Of a stretch of DNA of 25,744 nt, positions 6,956 to 14,205 are shown piece by piece; positions within the stretch are counted from its first letter, which is position 1; every line of letters starts with the position of its first letter. The stretch is from a virus. The notes beneath the pieces were generated by a model. The model saw only the letters and a program-made list of their open reading frames with translations. It was not told the origin of the DNA and made no database searches. The stretch lies in IMG/VR virus record IMGVR_UViG_3300020428_000072, positions 1 through 25,744 of that record; one strand, 5' to 3'. Position numbers and translations under genes: made by a program.

Positions 6956-7160
6956 AGTACCTCTAAATATGGAAGAACTGACTGACGCTGCTGATCAGTT
7001 CTTCCCACACTTCGATTTTGTTATGACCAGATTACCAGAAGGAACATCTGTTAAGGATATTCTTCATGTAATGGATGTCGTTGCTGACATTGGTTATAGT
7101 AATCGTGATCGTAAGACTAAAATAGTAGGATTCGTTCACTGTGAAGATCCCGTGGAATAG
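6948..7160 (+). CDS. Hypothetical protein, 70 aa
   Basis: A longer TTG-started frame from 6903 is open, but the ATG at 6948 overlaps the upstream stop and gives a natural N-terminus (MDKVPLNMEELTDAADQFFP). The product is acidic and probably alpha-helical with a short beta end (KTKIVGFVHC). No known motif. The stop codon lies inside the first of two hairpins that precede talC. Confidence 0.65.
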   Translation: MDKVPLNMEELTDAADQFFPHFDFVMTRLPEGTSVKDILHVMDVVADIGYSNRDRKTKIVGFVHCEDPVE

Positions 7161-7196
7161 GTTTGACACCTATGATTTTTGGAAGGCAGTCTTCCA
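7157..7196 (+). promoter_or_regulatory. Two tandem 6-bp hairpins upstream of talC
   Basis: Hairpin 1 is ATAGGT (7157-7162) with ACCTAT (7168-7173) and loop TTGAC, followed by GATTTTT. Hairpin 2 is TGGAAG (7180-7185) with CTTCCA (7191-7196) and loop GCAGT. Both stems are perfect and both loops are five bases. They end 20 bases before the talC ATG. Hairpin 1 with its T run could be a weak intrinsic terminator; hairpin 2 could shape the talC leader or define an RNA end. Confidence 0.45.
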
Positions 7197-7216
7197 CAAC
7201 ATTACTAAAATTAAAA

Positions 7217-7879
7217 ATGAGATTCTTTTTAGACACCGCAAACATAGAAGAGATTGAGTCACGTTATGATACAGGACTTATTGATGGGGTAACAACAAAC
7301 CCTACCTTAATACTTAAATCAGGTCGTACTCAACAAGATGTAATCAAAGAGATTGCACAAAGATATCCTGCTATGGAGAGTATATCTGCTGAGGTAGTCG
7401 CTGAGACTGCTGATGAGATGATAGCACAAGCAGAGACTTACTACCCAATCTCACCTGCTGTTACTATTAAAGTTCCATGTACAGTTGAGGGACTTAAAGC
7501 ATGTAAGAGATTGAGTGATAATGGTATTCCAACCAATGTAACACTTGTATTCTCTGTTGCTCAAGCATGTTTAGCAATGAAGGCAGGTGCTACATACCTC
7601 TCACCATTTGTAGGTAGACTTAATGACAATAGTTTTAGTGGTGTTGAGTTAATCAAAGCAATCTGTGGTGTTCAGAAGGAACATAAGATGCCTACTAAAA
7701 TCTTAGCAGCATCTATTAGAGAAGCACATCAAGCATCACGTTGCTTGTTATATGGTGCTCAGGTATTAACACTACCACCAAAGACATTCGATAATATGTA
7801 CAAGAGTGTACTGACTAGAGAAGGTCTTGATCTATTCAATCGTGACTATGCGGAGGCAAGTTTAAATGCTGGAAATTAA
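7217..7879 (+). CDS. talC: Transaldolase (TalC/fructose-6-phosphate-aldolase-like)
   Basis: A 220-residue short transaldolase matching the usual size of the TalC/FSA group. It starts MRFFLDTANIEEI and has GVTTNPTL (24-31) for the phosphate-side loop. Schiff-base Lys85 lies in AVTIKVP, and GIPTNVTLVFS and GATYLSPFVGRLND follow. In cyanophages this enzyme is a well-known auxiliary metabolic gene that drives the host pentose phosphate pathway, supplying NADPH and ribose for phage DNA. An upstream TTG start at 7163 is rejected because it would translate the two hairpins and lacks the family N-terminus. The 3' end overlaps the next gene by 14 bases. Confidence 0.97.
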   Translation: MRFFLDTANIEEIESRYDTGLIDGVTTNPTLILKSGRTQQDVIKEIAQRYPAMESISAEVVAETADEMIAQAETYYPISPAVTIKVPCTVEGLKACKRLSDNGIPTNVTLVFSVAQACLAMKAGATYLSPFVGRLNDNSFSGVELIKAICGVQKEHKMPTKILAASIREAHQASRCLLYGAQVLTLPPKTFDNMYKSVLTREGLDLFNRDYAEASLNAGN

Positions 7880-8054
7880 TACTACCAAGAACAAAGAACT
7901 TGGTTTATGGGAGATAACTGCTACTCTTGATCTTCCACCTATAACTGTAACTAGGTTAAAGAAGGATAAGAATGACATTCAATATGAATTGCGTAATGCA
8001 TTTAGTGAAGTCATTCAAGAGATTGTAGAGAAGCATTGTGATGAGGAGATGTAA
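7866..8054 (+). CDS. Hypothetical protein, 62 aa
   Basis: A small protein with two predicted beta strands (GLWEITATLDLPPITVTRL) and then a long amphipathic helix (YELRNAFSEVIQEIVEKHC). It overlaps talC by 14 bases and the next gene by one (TAATG). No recognised family. Co-expression with talC is likely; a role in carbon metabolism is not implied by the sequence. Confidence 0.7.
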   Translation: MLEINTTKNKELGLWEITATLDLPPITVTRLKKDKNDIQYELRNAFSEVIQEIVEKHCDEEM

Positions 8055-8422
8055 TGGCAAAGATCTATGAGTCTCCTGATGGTGGCAAGACTGTCTACGT
8101 GAGGGATACTGATACTCCAGACAAAGAGAGGGAACTCTTATTTGATTATAAGTTGATGGATGCTGAATTACAAGCAAACTCACCTTATAATGATGGGTGG
8201 ACTCAAGAGATGTATCGTGAGTATGCATTAGAGCGTAGACAAGAATTGCAGATGCCTCAAGTTGAAGAGGAACTTTGGCCCGTGTGGATCAAGATGAATC
8301 TAACTGAGGAAGCAATGGAGAGATATGGTAGTTGGAAGGCAATGCAAGATGATGGTTGGGAATTGACTGAGGATGGGTTCTGGATAAATGACGGATCTAG
8401 AAAGGTGCTAAATAAAGAATAA
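8054..8422 (+). CDS. Hypothetical protein, 122 aa, Trp-rich
   Basis: A soluble acidic protein whose second half is rich in Trp (ELWPVWIKMN, YGSWKAM, DDGWELTEDGFW). The N-terminal part looks like a small beta hairpin (GKTVYVRDTD). No catalytic signature. It ends 17 bases before the first collar-like gene and just ahead of a late-promoter-like motif, so it probably closes the talC transcription unit. Confidence 0.7.
   Translation: MAKIYESPDGGKTVYVRDTDTPDKERELLFDYKLMDAELQANSPYNDGWTQEMYREYALERRQELQMPQVEEELWPVWIKMNLTEEAMERYGSWKAMQDDGWELTEDGFWINDGSRKVLNKE
8408..8414 (+). promoter_or_regulatory. T4-type late-promoter-like motif CTAAATA
   Basis: CTAAATA lies 25 bases before the ATG at 8440. The same heptamer precedes the starts at 9620 and 20858, each at one of the few non-overlapping gene junctions. 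It resembles the T4 late -10 element TATAAATA. Assignment is by similarity and recurrence. Confidence 0.45.
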
Positions 8423-8439
8423 AGGAATAACATTATACA

Positions 8440-9006
8440 ATGTCGGCAATTCTTACAGCGACGGGTGTCACCTTTGGTGATTCTACCTCGTTAAATTCTA
8501 AATACGCTGTGGTAGAGCAGGGTGCTGCTATGGTATTCTTCCAAGCAGCAGCTCCGACTGGATGGGTTAAAGAGAACGCACATAACGATAAAGCATTACG
8601 ACTTGTTAATGGTACTGGTGGTGGATTTGGTTTTGGTGGTACGTCGGGTGCAGGAGGGTTGACCTTCTCACAAGTATTCCCAAATGCTACATCTTCATTG
8701 GCAGTACCTTTTAGTGCGACTACAACTGTAACAGGTAATGTTGGTGGTACTACCCTAGCAATCTCTCAGATACCTGATCATACTCACAACTCACTCACTG
8801 GTGGTGCTGCTAGTGCTTCGGGTGGTGGTGCTAACTTCAGGGTTACGGGTAGTGCTCCTACTGGTAATGTTGTATCTCCTAGTGGACAGATAGGTCAACC
8901 ACATGATCACCCCTTCAGTGGACAAGCAACATTTACTGCTAATGGTGCAGGTCAGATTGATCTACGACTTCAGTATGTTGATGTACTAATATGCACATTT
9001 AGTTGA
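8440..9006 (+). CDS. Tail-collar/short-tail-fibre-like protein (copy 1), 188 aa
   Basis: The N-terminus ATGVTFGDSTSLNSKY is typical of cyanophage fibre proteins. It is followed by a collar-domain segment (AMVFFQAAAPTGWVKE then NDKALRLVNGTGGG). Gly/Ser/Thr-rich beta sequence carries H-x-H-type clusters (PDHTHN and PHDHPFSG), like the metal-binding histidines of T4 short tail fibre gp12. The C-terminus (LQYVDVLICTFS) matches the neighbouring paralogue. It is probably a virion surface protein involved in adsorption or baseplate decoration. It is much shorter than gp12, so it is more a knob module than a whole fibre. It is probably expressed late. Confidence 0.8.
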   Translation: MSAILTATGVTFGDSTSLNSKYAVVEQGAAMVFFQAAAPTGWVKENAHNDKALRLVNGTGGGFGFGGTSGAGGLTFSQVFPNATSSLAVPFSATTTVTGNVGGTTLAISQIPDHTHNSLTGGAASASGGGANFRVTGSAPTGNVVSPSGQIGQPHDHPFSGQATFTANGAGQIDLRLQYVDVLICTFS

Positions 9007-9007
9007 T

Positions 9008-9589
9008 ATGGCAAGATTAACTGCGAATGGGATACAATTTGATTTAGCAGATGCTAATAACTCCATTAATTCATATTATTGGATGTATCCTGCTGGTACG
9101 CAGAAATTGTTTTGGGAAGCATCTGCACCACCAGGATGGACTCAGATAACAGATGCGTCTGTTAATAATAAAGCACTTAGAGTAGTGACTGGAACTGGTG
9201 GTGGAGCAACCGCAGGTAGTTTTAATTTCACTACAGTCTTATCAACTACTGCTAACATAACAATTACAGTAAACAATACAGAGAATATTGTACCACCTCC
9301 AGGTATACCAAAGGTGGTTGGTGACCATACCTTAACAGTAGCAGAGTTACCAGAACACCAACATGTTCATACTTTGGGACCTACTGGAGGATCATCTGCT
9401 ACACCATTTAGTAATACTGGTGCTAGAGTTATTGATGGATCAACTAATACTAGTGGAGTATTAGAAGGAGCAGGTGGAGGTCCACATGATCATCCCTTTA
9501 GTGGTGATTGCACTATTCAAGGTACATATCAAGCATCTTCTAACTTGGCAGTTCAATACCTTGATGTTATAATGTGTAAACTGGATTAA
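9008..9589 (+). CDS. Tail-collar/short-tail-fibre-like protein (copy 2), 193 aa
   Basis: A paralogue of the preceding gene, starting two bases after its stop. Shared blocks are ANGIQFDLADA, KLFWEASAPPGWTQI, NNKALRVVTGTGGG, LPEHQHVHTLG, GPHDHPFSG and LAVQYLDVIMCKLD. The H-x-H-x-H cluster and the HDHP motif are candidate metal ligands, as in T4 gp12. The central Gly/Thr-rich part has diverged, as expected for receptor-facing fibre domains. The tandem arrangement suggests a duplicated decoration or fibre-tip protein, perhaps assembling together with copy 1. Confidence 0.8.
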   Translation: MARLTANGIQFDLADANNSINSYYWMYPAGTQKLFWEASAPPGWTQITDASVNNKALRVVTGTGGGATAGSFNFTTVLSTTANITITVNNTENIVPPPGIPKVVGDHTLTVAELPEHQHVHTLGPTGGSSATPFSNTGARVIDGSTNTSGVLEGAGGGPHDHPFSGDCTIQGTYQASSNLAVQYLDVIMCKLD

Positions 9590-9594
9590 TTTAT

Positions 9595-9601
9595 CTAAAT
9601 A
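9595..9601 (+). promoter_or_regulatory. T4-type late-promoter-like motif CTAAATA
   Basis: CTAAATA sits in the 30-base gap before the ATG at 9620, 18 bases upstream of it. It is one of three such motifs at gaps between non-overlapping genes in this window. Confidence 0.45.
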
Positions 9602-9619
9602 ACTTGACTTAGATTTAGT

Positions 9620-9979
9620 ATGGCAAAATTAGAACCAGAAGATTTTTGTCCATTGATACAAGATAAGTGTAAAAAACTTGGTTGTTCATGGTACACACAA
9701 ATTAGAGGTGCTAATCCACAAACAGGAGAAGCAGTTGATGAGTGGGGTTGTGCTGTTACATGGTTACCTATGTTATTAATAGAGAACTCTCAGCAATCTA
9801 GAGGTACTGGTGCTGCTGTTGAGTCATTTAGAAATGAGATGGTGAAGGCGAATGAAACTAACATTAATGTATTATCTGCTGCTGCACAGATGATGCAAGA
9901 AAGAAAGATCATCAATGCTACTGAGGTAGATACAAATGATGATAATGACCATACTCATAAACTTGGAGGATCACAATGA
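9620..9979 (+). CDS. Hypothetical cyanophage protein with four cysteines, 119 aa
   Basis: The N-terminal third carries Cys in FCPLIQDKCKKLGC and again in EWGCAV. This four-Cys pattern could bind a metal or cluster, or form disulfides. W-Y-T-Q-I-R-G and a polar helix (SAAAQMMQERK) follow, and the C-terminus is acidic and His-containing (DDNDHTHKLGG). I recall similar proteins next to fibre genes in cyanophages, without an assigned role. It has its own late-like promoter and overlaps the next gene as ATGA. Confidence 0.75.
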   Translation: MAKLEPEDFCPLIQDKCKKLGCSWYTQIRGANPQTGEAVDEWGCAVTWLPMLLIENSQQSRGTGAAVESFRNEMVKANETNINVLSAAAQMMQERKIINATEVDTNDDNDHTHKLGGSQ

Positions 9980-10872
9980 AACAATTTACATTAATTGAAC
10001 AGGATCGTTATATTAAAATTGATGGAACTGGTATATTCTTTACTCCAGAGGATTGGCCTTTTGTAGATATTGAGCATCTATGGGCAATACAATGGAAGGA
10101 TAATGGTACTGATGATGGTGAAGGATGGGTAGAGTATGATAGTGCTATACCAAATACTCCTATTGCATTAAAGGATATTGTGAAGTATGTTGATCATCAT
10201 AAATCAGAACTTAATAAGCAATTAGAAGCACAGAAGAGAAAAGAAGAAGAGGAGAAGAAGAAGTCTGTGTCATGGGAAGAAGCAATGGCAGAACTTGAAC
10301 TTCAGATGGATGGTATGCAGAAGAATCATGATGAATATGTTAAAGATATGAAGGATGATCATGATATGCAGTTGCAGAGGTTATACCAAACAACTGAAAT
10401 GCATGAGAAGGAACATCAACAACAGATGGAATTCTTGATGAAGGATCATGAATTACAAATAGAACGTATTCAAATACAAACAGCAGACGAACAGAGACAG
10501 ATCTTTGATAACCAAGATGTTGTTGAGGATGTGGCAAAGGGTAGTAAGGATATGTTTGAGAATGATGTAACACCAGATGTTACTCTATTTGATGGTGAGG
10601 TAGATGAATCTCTATTTGATGATGTTATAGATGATAAGTATTTTGAGAATGTGGTGGAGGTATCTCCTGATGAGGAATCAAAACCACTGAGTCCTAAAGA
10701 ACTCTTAACAAATGAATCTAGACCTGATACATTCTTTAAGAATTTTGATCTTAGCACACTTGAAGAGGAATTTGATTTGGATGTAATGTTTGATGATGAG
10801 AATAATGTTGAGAGTGAGATTGATGGTATTATCGCTGATGATGACAAAGCACAAGTAACAGACAACACATGA
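9976..10872 (+). CDS. Coiled-coil protein with acidic C-terminal half, 298 aa
   Basis: Three regions are visible. Residues 1-70 form a compact aromatic domain (FFTPEDWPFVDIEHLWAIQW). Residues 75-185 are a long charged heptad-like stretch (KEEEEKKK, then repeated Met/His/Gln/Glu segments) that should form a coiled coil. Residues 186-298 are strongly acidic with repeated short Asp/Phe patches (LFDGEVDESLFDDVIDD, FDLDVMFDDEN). The layout suggests a scaffold or linker protein rather than an enzyme. A good GGAGG ribosome site lies six bases upstream of the ATG. Its stop overlaps the next small gene. Confidence 0.75.
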   Translation: MKQFTLIEQDRYIKIDGTGIFFTPEDWPFVDIEHLWAIQWKDNGTDDGEGWVEYDSAIPNTPIALKDIVKYVDHHKSELNKQLEAQKRKEEEEKKKSVSWEEAMAELELQMDGMQKNHDEYVKDMKDDHDMQLQRLYQTTEMHEKEHQQQMEFLMKDHELQIERIQIQTADEQRQIFDNQDVVEDVAKGSKDMFENDVTPDVTLFDGEVDESLFDDVIDDKYFENVVEVSPDEESKPLSPKELLTNESRPDTFFKNFDLSTLEEEFDLDVMFDDENNVESEIDGIIADDDKAQVTDNT

Positions 10873-11042
10873 CCGACTACGAGATTAGAGAAGGTAAAGA
10901 CGATCCACAGAGGAAAGATTACAGAAAGACTGCTAAACGTATTATAAAAGTTGCAAAGAAACACCCAGAGTGGTATACTGATGAGGATGTTCAGTATGCT
11001 AAGCTAATTAGACGAGCAAACAAGAAGAAACAATCAAAATGA
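10869..11042 (+). CDS. Small basic hypothetical protein, 57 aa
   Basis: This frame starts inside the upstream stop (ATGA at 10869) and ends in another ATGA overlap at 11039-11042. The product is Lys/Arg-rich (RKTAKRIIKVAKKHPEWYT then KLIRRANKKKQSK) and helical, so nucleic-acid binding is conceivable. A helix like this after an acidic neighbour could also mean pairing between the two products, which is speculative. Confidence 0.7.
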   Translation: MTDYEIREGKDDPQRKDYRKTAKRIIKVAKKHPEWYTDEDVQYAKLIRRANKKKQSK

Positions 11043-11386
11043 CTGCTATTGGATTCGCCCTATTTGGACTTGCTTCATTCGCATTAGCGGGTGCAGCATT
11101 TGCTCTGATGTGGAAGAATCTATCAGACATTAACAAACCGATTAAGGTCTATGTAAATGATCAGGATATTAAAAAACCTAATCCTTTAGGTGATAATAAA
11201 CATCCTGAGATTGCAGAGATTGATGGTGATGATGAATTATTGGTTGTTAACTTCCCTAAACCAGAACGTGATCCACTTAATACATCATTGCAAGAACGAA
11301 TTCAAGAATTGAATGTTGATCCTTGGTTTGATGAAGAAGATGATGATGACGATGATGGTGATGTACCTGCCGTTGTGCGGAGATGA
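11039..11386 (+). CDS. Membrane-anchored acidic protein, 115 aa
   Basis: Residues 3-26 form one clear transmembrane or signal-anchor helix (IGFALFGLASFALAGAAFAL). A hydrophilic domain and a terminal run of Asp/Glu (FDEEDDDDDDGD) end in VVRR. Proteins with this layout occur in T4-like cyanophages near fibre genes, function unknown. ATGA overlaps at both ends put it in the operon with the basic 57-aa protein and the 60-aa beta protein. Confidence 0.75.
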   Translation: MTAIGFALFGLASFALAGAAFALMWKNLSDINKPIKVYVNDQDIKKPNPLGDNKHPEIAEIDGDDELLVVNFPKPERDPLNTSLQERIQELNVDPWFDEEDDDDDDGDVPAVVRR

Positions 11387-11565
11387 TTATGGAATCTTTT
11401 GTTATAGAATTAAAAGTAGGTGATAAGATTGACGTTGGTAAGTTTAGAAACGTTAGAACAGTTATCACTGATATAAGTTTGGATGATCATGGGCAACCAG
11501 TAGTTCATACGGATAAGGGTGAACGTAAAGCATTGGCGTTCAGACTTAGAAAGTTAGATGTATAG
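11383..11565 (+). CDS. Small beta-barrel-like hypothetical protein, 60 aa
   Basis: Alternating hydrophobic residues (VIELKVGDKIDVGKFRNVRT then VVHTDKGERKALAFRLRKL) suggest a small SH3/KOW-like barrel with basic faces. The ATG at 11383 overlaps the upstream stop; a second ATG at 11389 is possible. The stop overlaps the next oxygenase gene by 8 bases. Function unknown. Confidence 0.7.
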   Translation: MIMESFVIELKVGDKIDVGKFRNVRTVITDISLDDHGQPVVHTDKGERKALAFRLRKLDV

Positions 11566-12211
11566 TATACTCCAACCATTCGGTCCCATGATATATCATG
11601 GGCAATGCTCAGAAGAATTTTTAAAGTTCCTTAATGAATCATTAGATCCTACAAGGACAGAAGCAGAGAATATGTCACATGTTCTTGCAGGTAATATTAG
11701 TGAACAGTATAAATTGATTGGTACACCACAAACATTTGTGGATCATGTGTATCCACATGTTTTTGCATATGTCGCAGCATGTCATGAGAGACATAATGCA
11801 TCTGTTCTTGATCCTGCTGCTGGTGGATCTGGAGAAGTGGTACAGGAGATTCACTTTACTATGCCTGTAGCACCTTGGATTAATTATCAAAAGAAGTATG
11901 AGTTTAATCCATTGCATATGCATGGTGGTGAGTTGAGTGCTGTTGTAATGGTGGATATACCAAAAGAGATTGAGGAATTTTACTATGAGTCGCATGGCAC
12001 TACTAATATGCCAGCAGCAGGTCTATTAGAATTTGTTGATGGTAAGGGTGGATATATGTATTCTGGGTCACATAAGGTAGTACCTAAAACAGGTGACTTC
12101 TTTATCTTCCCTGCTGACTTAAAGCATGGAGTATATCCATTTAGTGTGGATGTAGAACGTATTAGTTTATCCTTTAATATTTCTGGTGTGGAAGTCAATC
12201 CTGATAAGTGA
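11558..12211 (+). CDS. 2OG-Fe(II) oxygenase family protein (tandem copy 1), 217 aa
   Basis: H120-M-H122 lies in PWINYQKKYEFNPLHMHGG and is followed by LSAVVMVDIP. The distal part has KTGDFFIFPADLKHGVYP with His190, and Arg201 is in the final strand (VERISLSFNI). This is the same family as the protein at 1952-2503 and is plainly paralogous to the next gene: both begin with PFG-x-MIYH and share LAGNI, PWINYQK and FPADLKH. Predicted to hydroxylate an unknown target in the infected cell. A beta-strand insertion (residues 143-172) distinguishes it from the shorter family members. Confidence 0.82.
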   Translation: MYSILQPFGPMIYHGQCSEEFLKFLNESLDPTRTEAENMSHVLAGNISEQYKLIGTPQTFVDHVYPHVFAYVAACHERHNASVLDPAAGGSGEVVQEIHFTMPVAPWINYQKKYEFNPLHMHGGELSAVVMVDIPKEIEEFYYESHGTTNMPAAGLLEFVDGKGGYMYSGSHKVVPKTGDFFIFPADLKHGVYPFSVDVERISLSFNISGVEVNPDK

Positions 12212-12232
12212 GGAAGTGCTAATAATATATCT

Positions 12233-12251
12233 TTATGATATAATATATAAT
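12233..12251 (+). promoter_or_regulatory. Candidate promoter with TGATATAAT and a second TATAAT
   Basis: The gap 12212-12272 contains TTATGATATAAT (extended -10, TATAAT at 12239-12244) and another TATAAT at 12246-12251, 21 to 28 bases before the ATG at 12273. The 12-mer is identical to that at 6781-6792. No clear -35 box. Confidence 0.4.
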
Positions 12252-12272
12252 ATACAAAAGTAGTAGGCATTT

Positions 12273-12944
12273 ATGCTCTGGTTTGATAAAGAACATTGCG
12301 TTGATAAATGCATATTGCATCCATTTGGGTCAATGATTTATCATACTCAAATACAATCTGAATTCTTAGGATTATTGCAGAATACAGCAAAGGAGTCTAA
12401 AGATAATGGAAAGGATAGAGGTAATACCCTTGCAGGTAACATAGCATCTCAACGACAGGCAGTGGTTGATGTAGAACAGTTTATGGATCTATTGTATCCT
12501 CATGTTTTGCATTATGCGAGAACATGTTATAATAGACTCGAAACTAATTTAACAGGTAAACCATCAAACCCAGTTCCTAACATCAAGTTGCATCTTGGTG
12601 ATGGTCCTTGGATCAACTATCAAAAACAGGGTGAGTTTAATCCTGTTCATGCACATGGAGGAATCCTTAGTGCTGTTGTTATGATAGATGTACCAGAGGT
12701 GATTGCTACAGAAGCAGATAACCTTGACTATCAAACTAATATGCCATGTCCAGGTCAACTAGAGTTCATTAATGGACCTACTGGTTGGTTAGAGACAGGA
12801 ACATTTAGAGTCGTTCCTAAGACAGGAGATATATATCTATTCCCTGCTGATCTTAAACATTGCGTGTATCCATTTACCAGTGATGTTGAACGAGTTACTA
12901 TGAGTTTTAATGTATTTGACATAGAGAAGGTCTATGATGAATGA
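12273..12944 (+). CDS. 2OG-Fe(II) oxygenase family protein (tandem copy 2), 223 aa
   Basis: A paralogue of the preceding gene with the same motif order: PWINYQKQGEFNPVHAHGG (H126-A-H128), LSAVVMIDVP, KTGDIYLFPADLKHCVYP (His196) and Arg207 in VERVTMSFNV. The N-terminus is about ten residues longer and has a different first segment (LWFDKEHCVDKC). Iron-site residues are intact, so both copies are probably active, perhaps on different positions or targets. It has its own candidate promoter and overlaps the bifunctional gene downstream by 11 bases. Confidence 0.82.
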   Translation: MLWFDKEHCVDKCILHPFGSMIYHTQIQSEFLGLLQNTAKESKDNGKDRGNTLAGNIASQRQAVVDVEQFMDLLYPHVLHYARTCYNRLETNLTGKPSNPVPNIKLHLGDGPWINYQKQGEFNPVHAHGGILSAVVMIDVPEVIATEADNLDYQTNMPCPGQLEFINGPTGWLETGTFRVVPKTGDIYLFPADLKHCVYPFTSDVERVTMSFNVFDIEKVYDE

Positions 12945-14127
12945 AAAATTAACAGAGAACAATTATCTTATTGTTCCTAACTTTATCTCTAATGAGAGAG
13001 CATCAGCATTATCAGAAGACTTTAATGAGTATGCTGTGACTCATGATATAAAGAATGATCCTCAAGTGGATAAGTGTCTTGGTAAGTATGATTATATCTC
13101 GTTTGTAGAGTTATTATGTGAGAAGAATGTGCAGGTATCTCAACTGGTTGGTGAGACTGTGCTACCAACATATACTTACGCAAGGATATATGAGAAGGGT
13201 GCAGTTCTAACTCCACATGTTGATAAGGAAGAGTGTGAGATATCAATAACAGTTAATCTTGAGTGTGATACACCTTGGTCAATATGGATACAGACACCTA
13301 AAGGTGAGAAGAGAGAGGTGAAGTTGAATCCTGGCGATGCTATGATATACTTTGGTATGACTGCACCGCATTGGAGAGATGCGTTTAAAGGTAATGCATG
13401 TACTCAAGTCTTTATGCACTATGTTAGAAGCAGAGGACAGTATGCCACATTTTATTTTAATAAGGATCGTAAGGTCATGACAGATAGTATGCGACCAGTA
13501 CATAAAGCACCACTATATGCTGAACCAGCAAATGTTATAATCTCAGAGGACTTTAATACACCAAAGAGTAAAAGTCTCGACGAGTATGTGAAGGTGTATG
13601 ATAATATATTATCTGATGAAGAGTGTGATAAGATATTAGCAGAGTATGGTGACTGTAGTGACTGGTATGATGCTATGGTTGGTAATGGTGATACTAAGAA
13701 TAATGTTAGGAACTGTGAGATAGTACACATATCAACAACTGATATAGTTAATAAGAATTTTGATAGAAGGAAGGAGATTGATAACATAGTTTTTAATAAA
13801 GCAGGAGTCGCAGCACAGAGATATATTGAAGAGTTCCCTATGTGTACTATTAGTACTGACAGTGGGTATGATCTCTTGAGATATAATCAAGGTGGATTCT
13901 ATACCATACACACAGATAATTATAGTAAGAGTCCAAGGACAGTCTCTATGTCATTGATGTTGAGTGATGATTATGAGGGTGGTGAGTTTGCATTTTTTGA
14001 GAGAGATATGATAATTAAACCTTCTAAAGGATCTGCTGTAGTCTTCCCTTCTAACTTTTTGTATCCACATGAGATCATGCCAATTCTCTCTGGAACTAGA
14101 TATAGTATCATAACTTGGTTCACATAA
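12934..14127 (+). CDS. Two-domain 2OG-Fe(II) oxygenase, 397 aa
   Basis: Two complete oxygenase modules lie in one chain. Domain 1 (about 1-170) has H95-V-D97, GDAMIYFGMTAPHW with His146, and a strand TQVFMHYV where the 2OG-binding basic residue is not obvious. Domain 2 (about 210-397) is a classic prolyl-4-hydroxylase-type fold. It has H326-T-D328 (YTIHTDNY), SLMLSDDYEGGEFAFF, KGSAVVFPSNFLYPHE with His379, and Arg389 in TRYSIITWF. The two halves are too different to be a recent internal duplication, so a fusion of two families is more likely. Start 12934 or 12937 (ATGATG). It overlaps the upstream oxygenase gene, making three oxygenase genes in a row. Confidence 0.85.
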   Translation: MMNEKLTENNYLIVPNFISNERASALSEDFNEYAVTHDIKNDPQVDKCLGKYDYISFVELLCEKNVQVSQLVGETVLPTYTYARIYEKGAVLTPHVDKEECEISITVNLECDTPWSIWIQTPKGEKREVKLNPGDAMIYFGMTAPHWRDAFKGNACTQVFMHYVRSRGQYATFYFNKDRKVMTDSMRPVHKAPLYAEPANVIISEDFNTPKSKSLDEYVKVYDNILSDEECDKILAEYGDCSDWYDAMVGNGDTKNNVRNCEIVHISTTDIVNKNFDRRKEIDNIVFNKAGVAAQRYIEEFPMCTISTDSGYDLLRYNQGGFYTIHTDNYSKSPRTVSMSLMLSDDYEGGEFAFFERDMIIKPSKGSAVVFPSNFLYPHEIMPILSGTRYSIITWFT

Positions 14128-14147
14128 TATAAAGCAATCGTTAAGAG

Positions 14148-14176
14148 TTGACGAATTTGTATATATACAGTACAAT
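14148..14176 (+). promoter_or_regulatory. Sigma70-type promoter TTGACG-17-TACAAT
   Basis: A -35 box TTGACG (14148-14153) and a -10 box TACAAT (14171-14176) are separated by exactly 17 bases, each one mismatch from consensus. The pair lies in the 78-base gap before the ATG at 14206. It would be read by the host RNA polymerase and probably drives the early small-gene block that follows. Confidence 0.75.
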
Positions 14177-14205
14177 ATGTCTTTAAACCAACATATTTGT
14201 ATCGT

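Noticed and set aside
7163-7216. TTG-started N-terminal extension of talC, and TTGACA at 7163 as a -35 box
   Set aside because: The extension would run through two hairpins and does not fit the TalC N-terminus. No -10 box lies at 16-18 bases from the TTGACA, which is instead the loop and stem of hairpin 1.
12262-12270. AGTAGGCAT upstream of the gene at 12273, also at 21-29 upstream of the gene at 42
   Set aside because: A single shared 9-mer at different distances from the two starts, with no flanking similarity; too weak to call a site.
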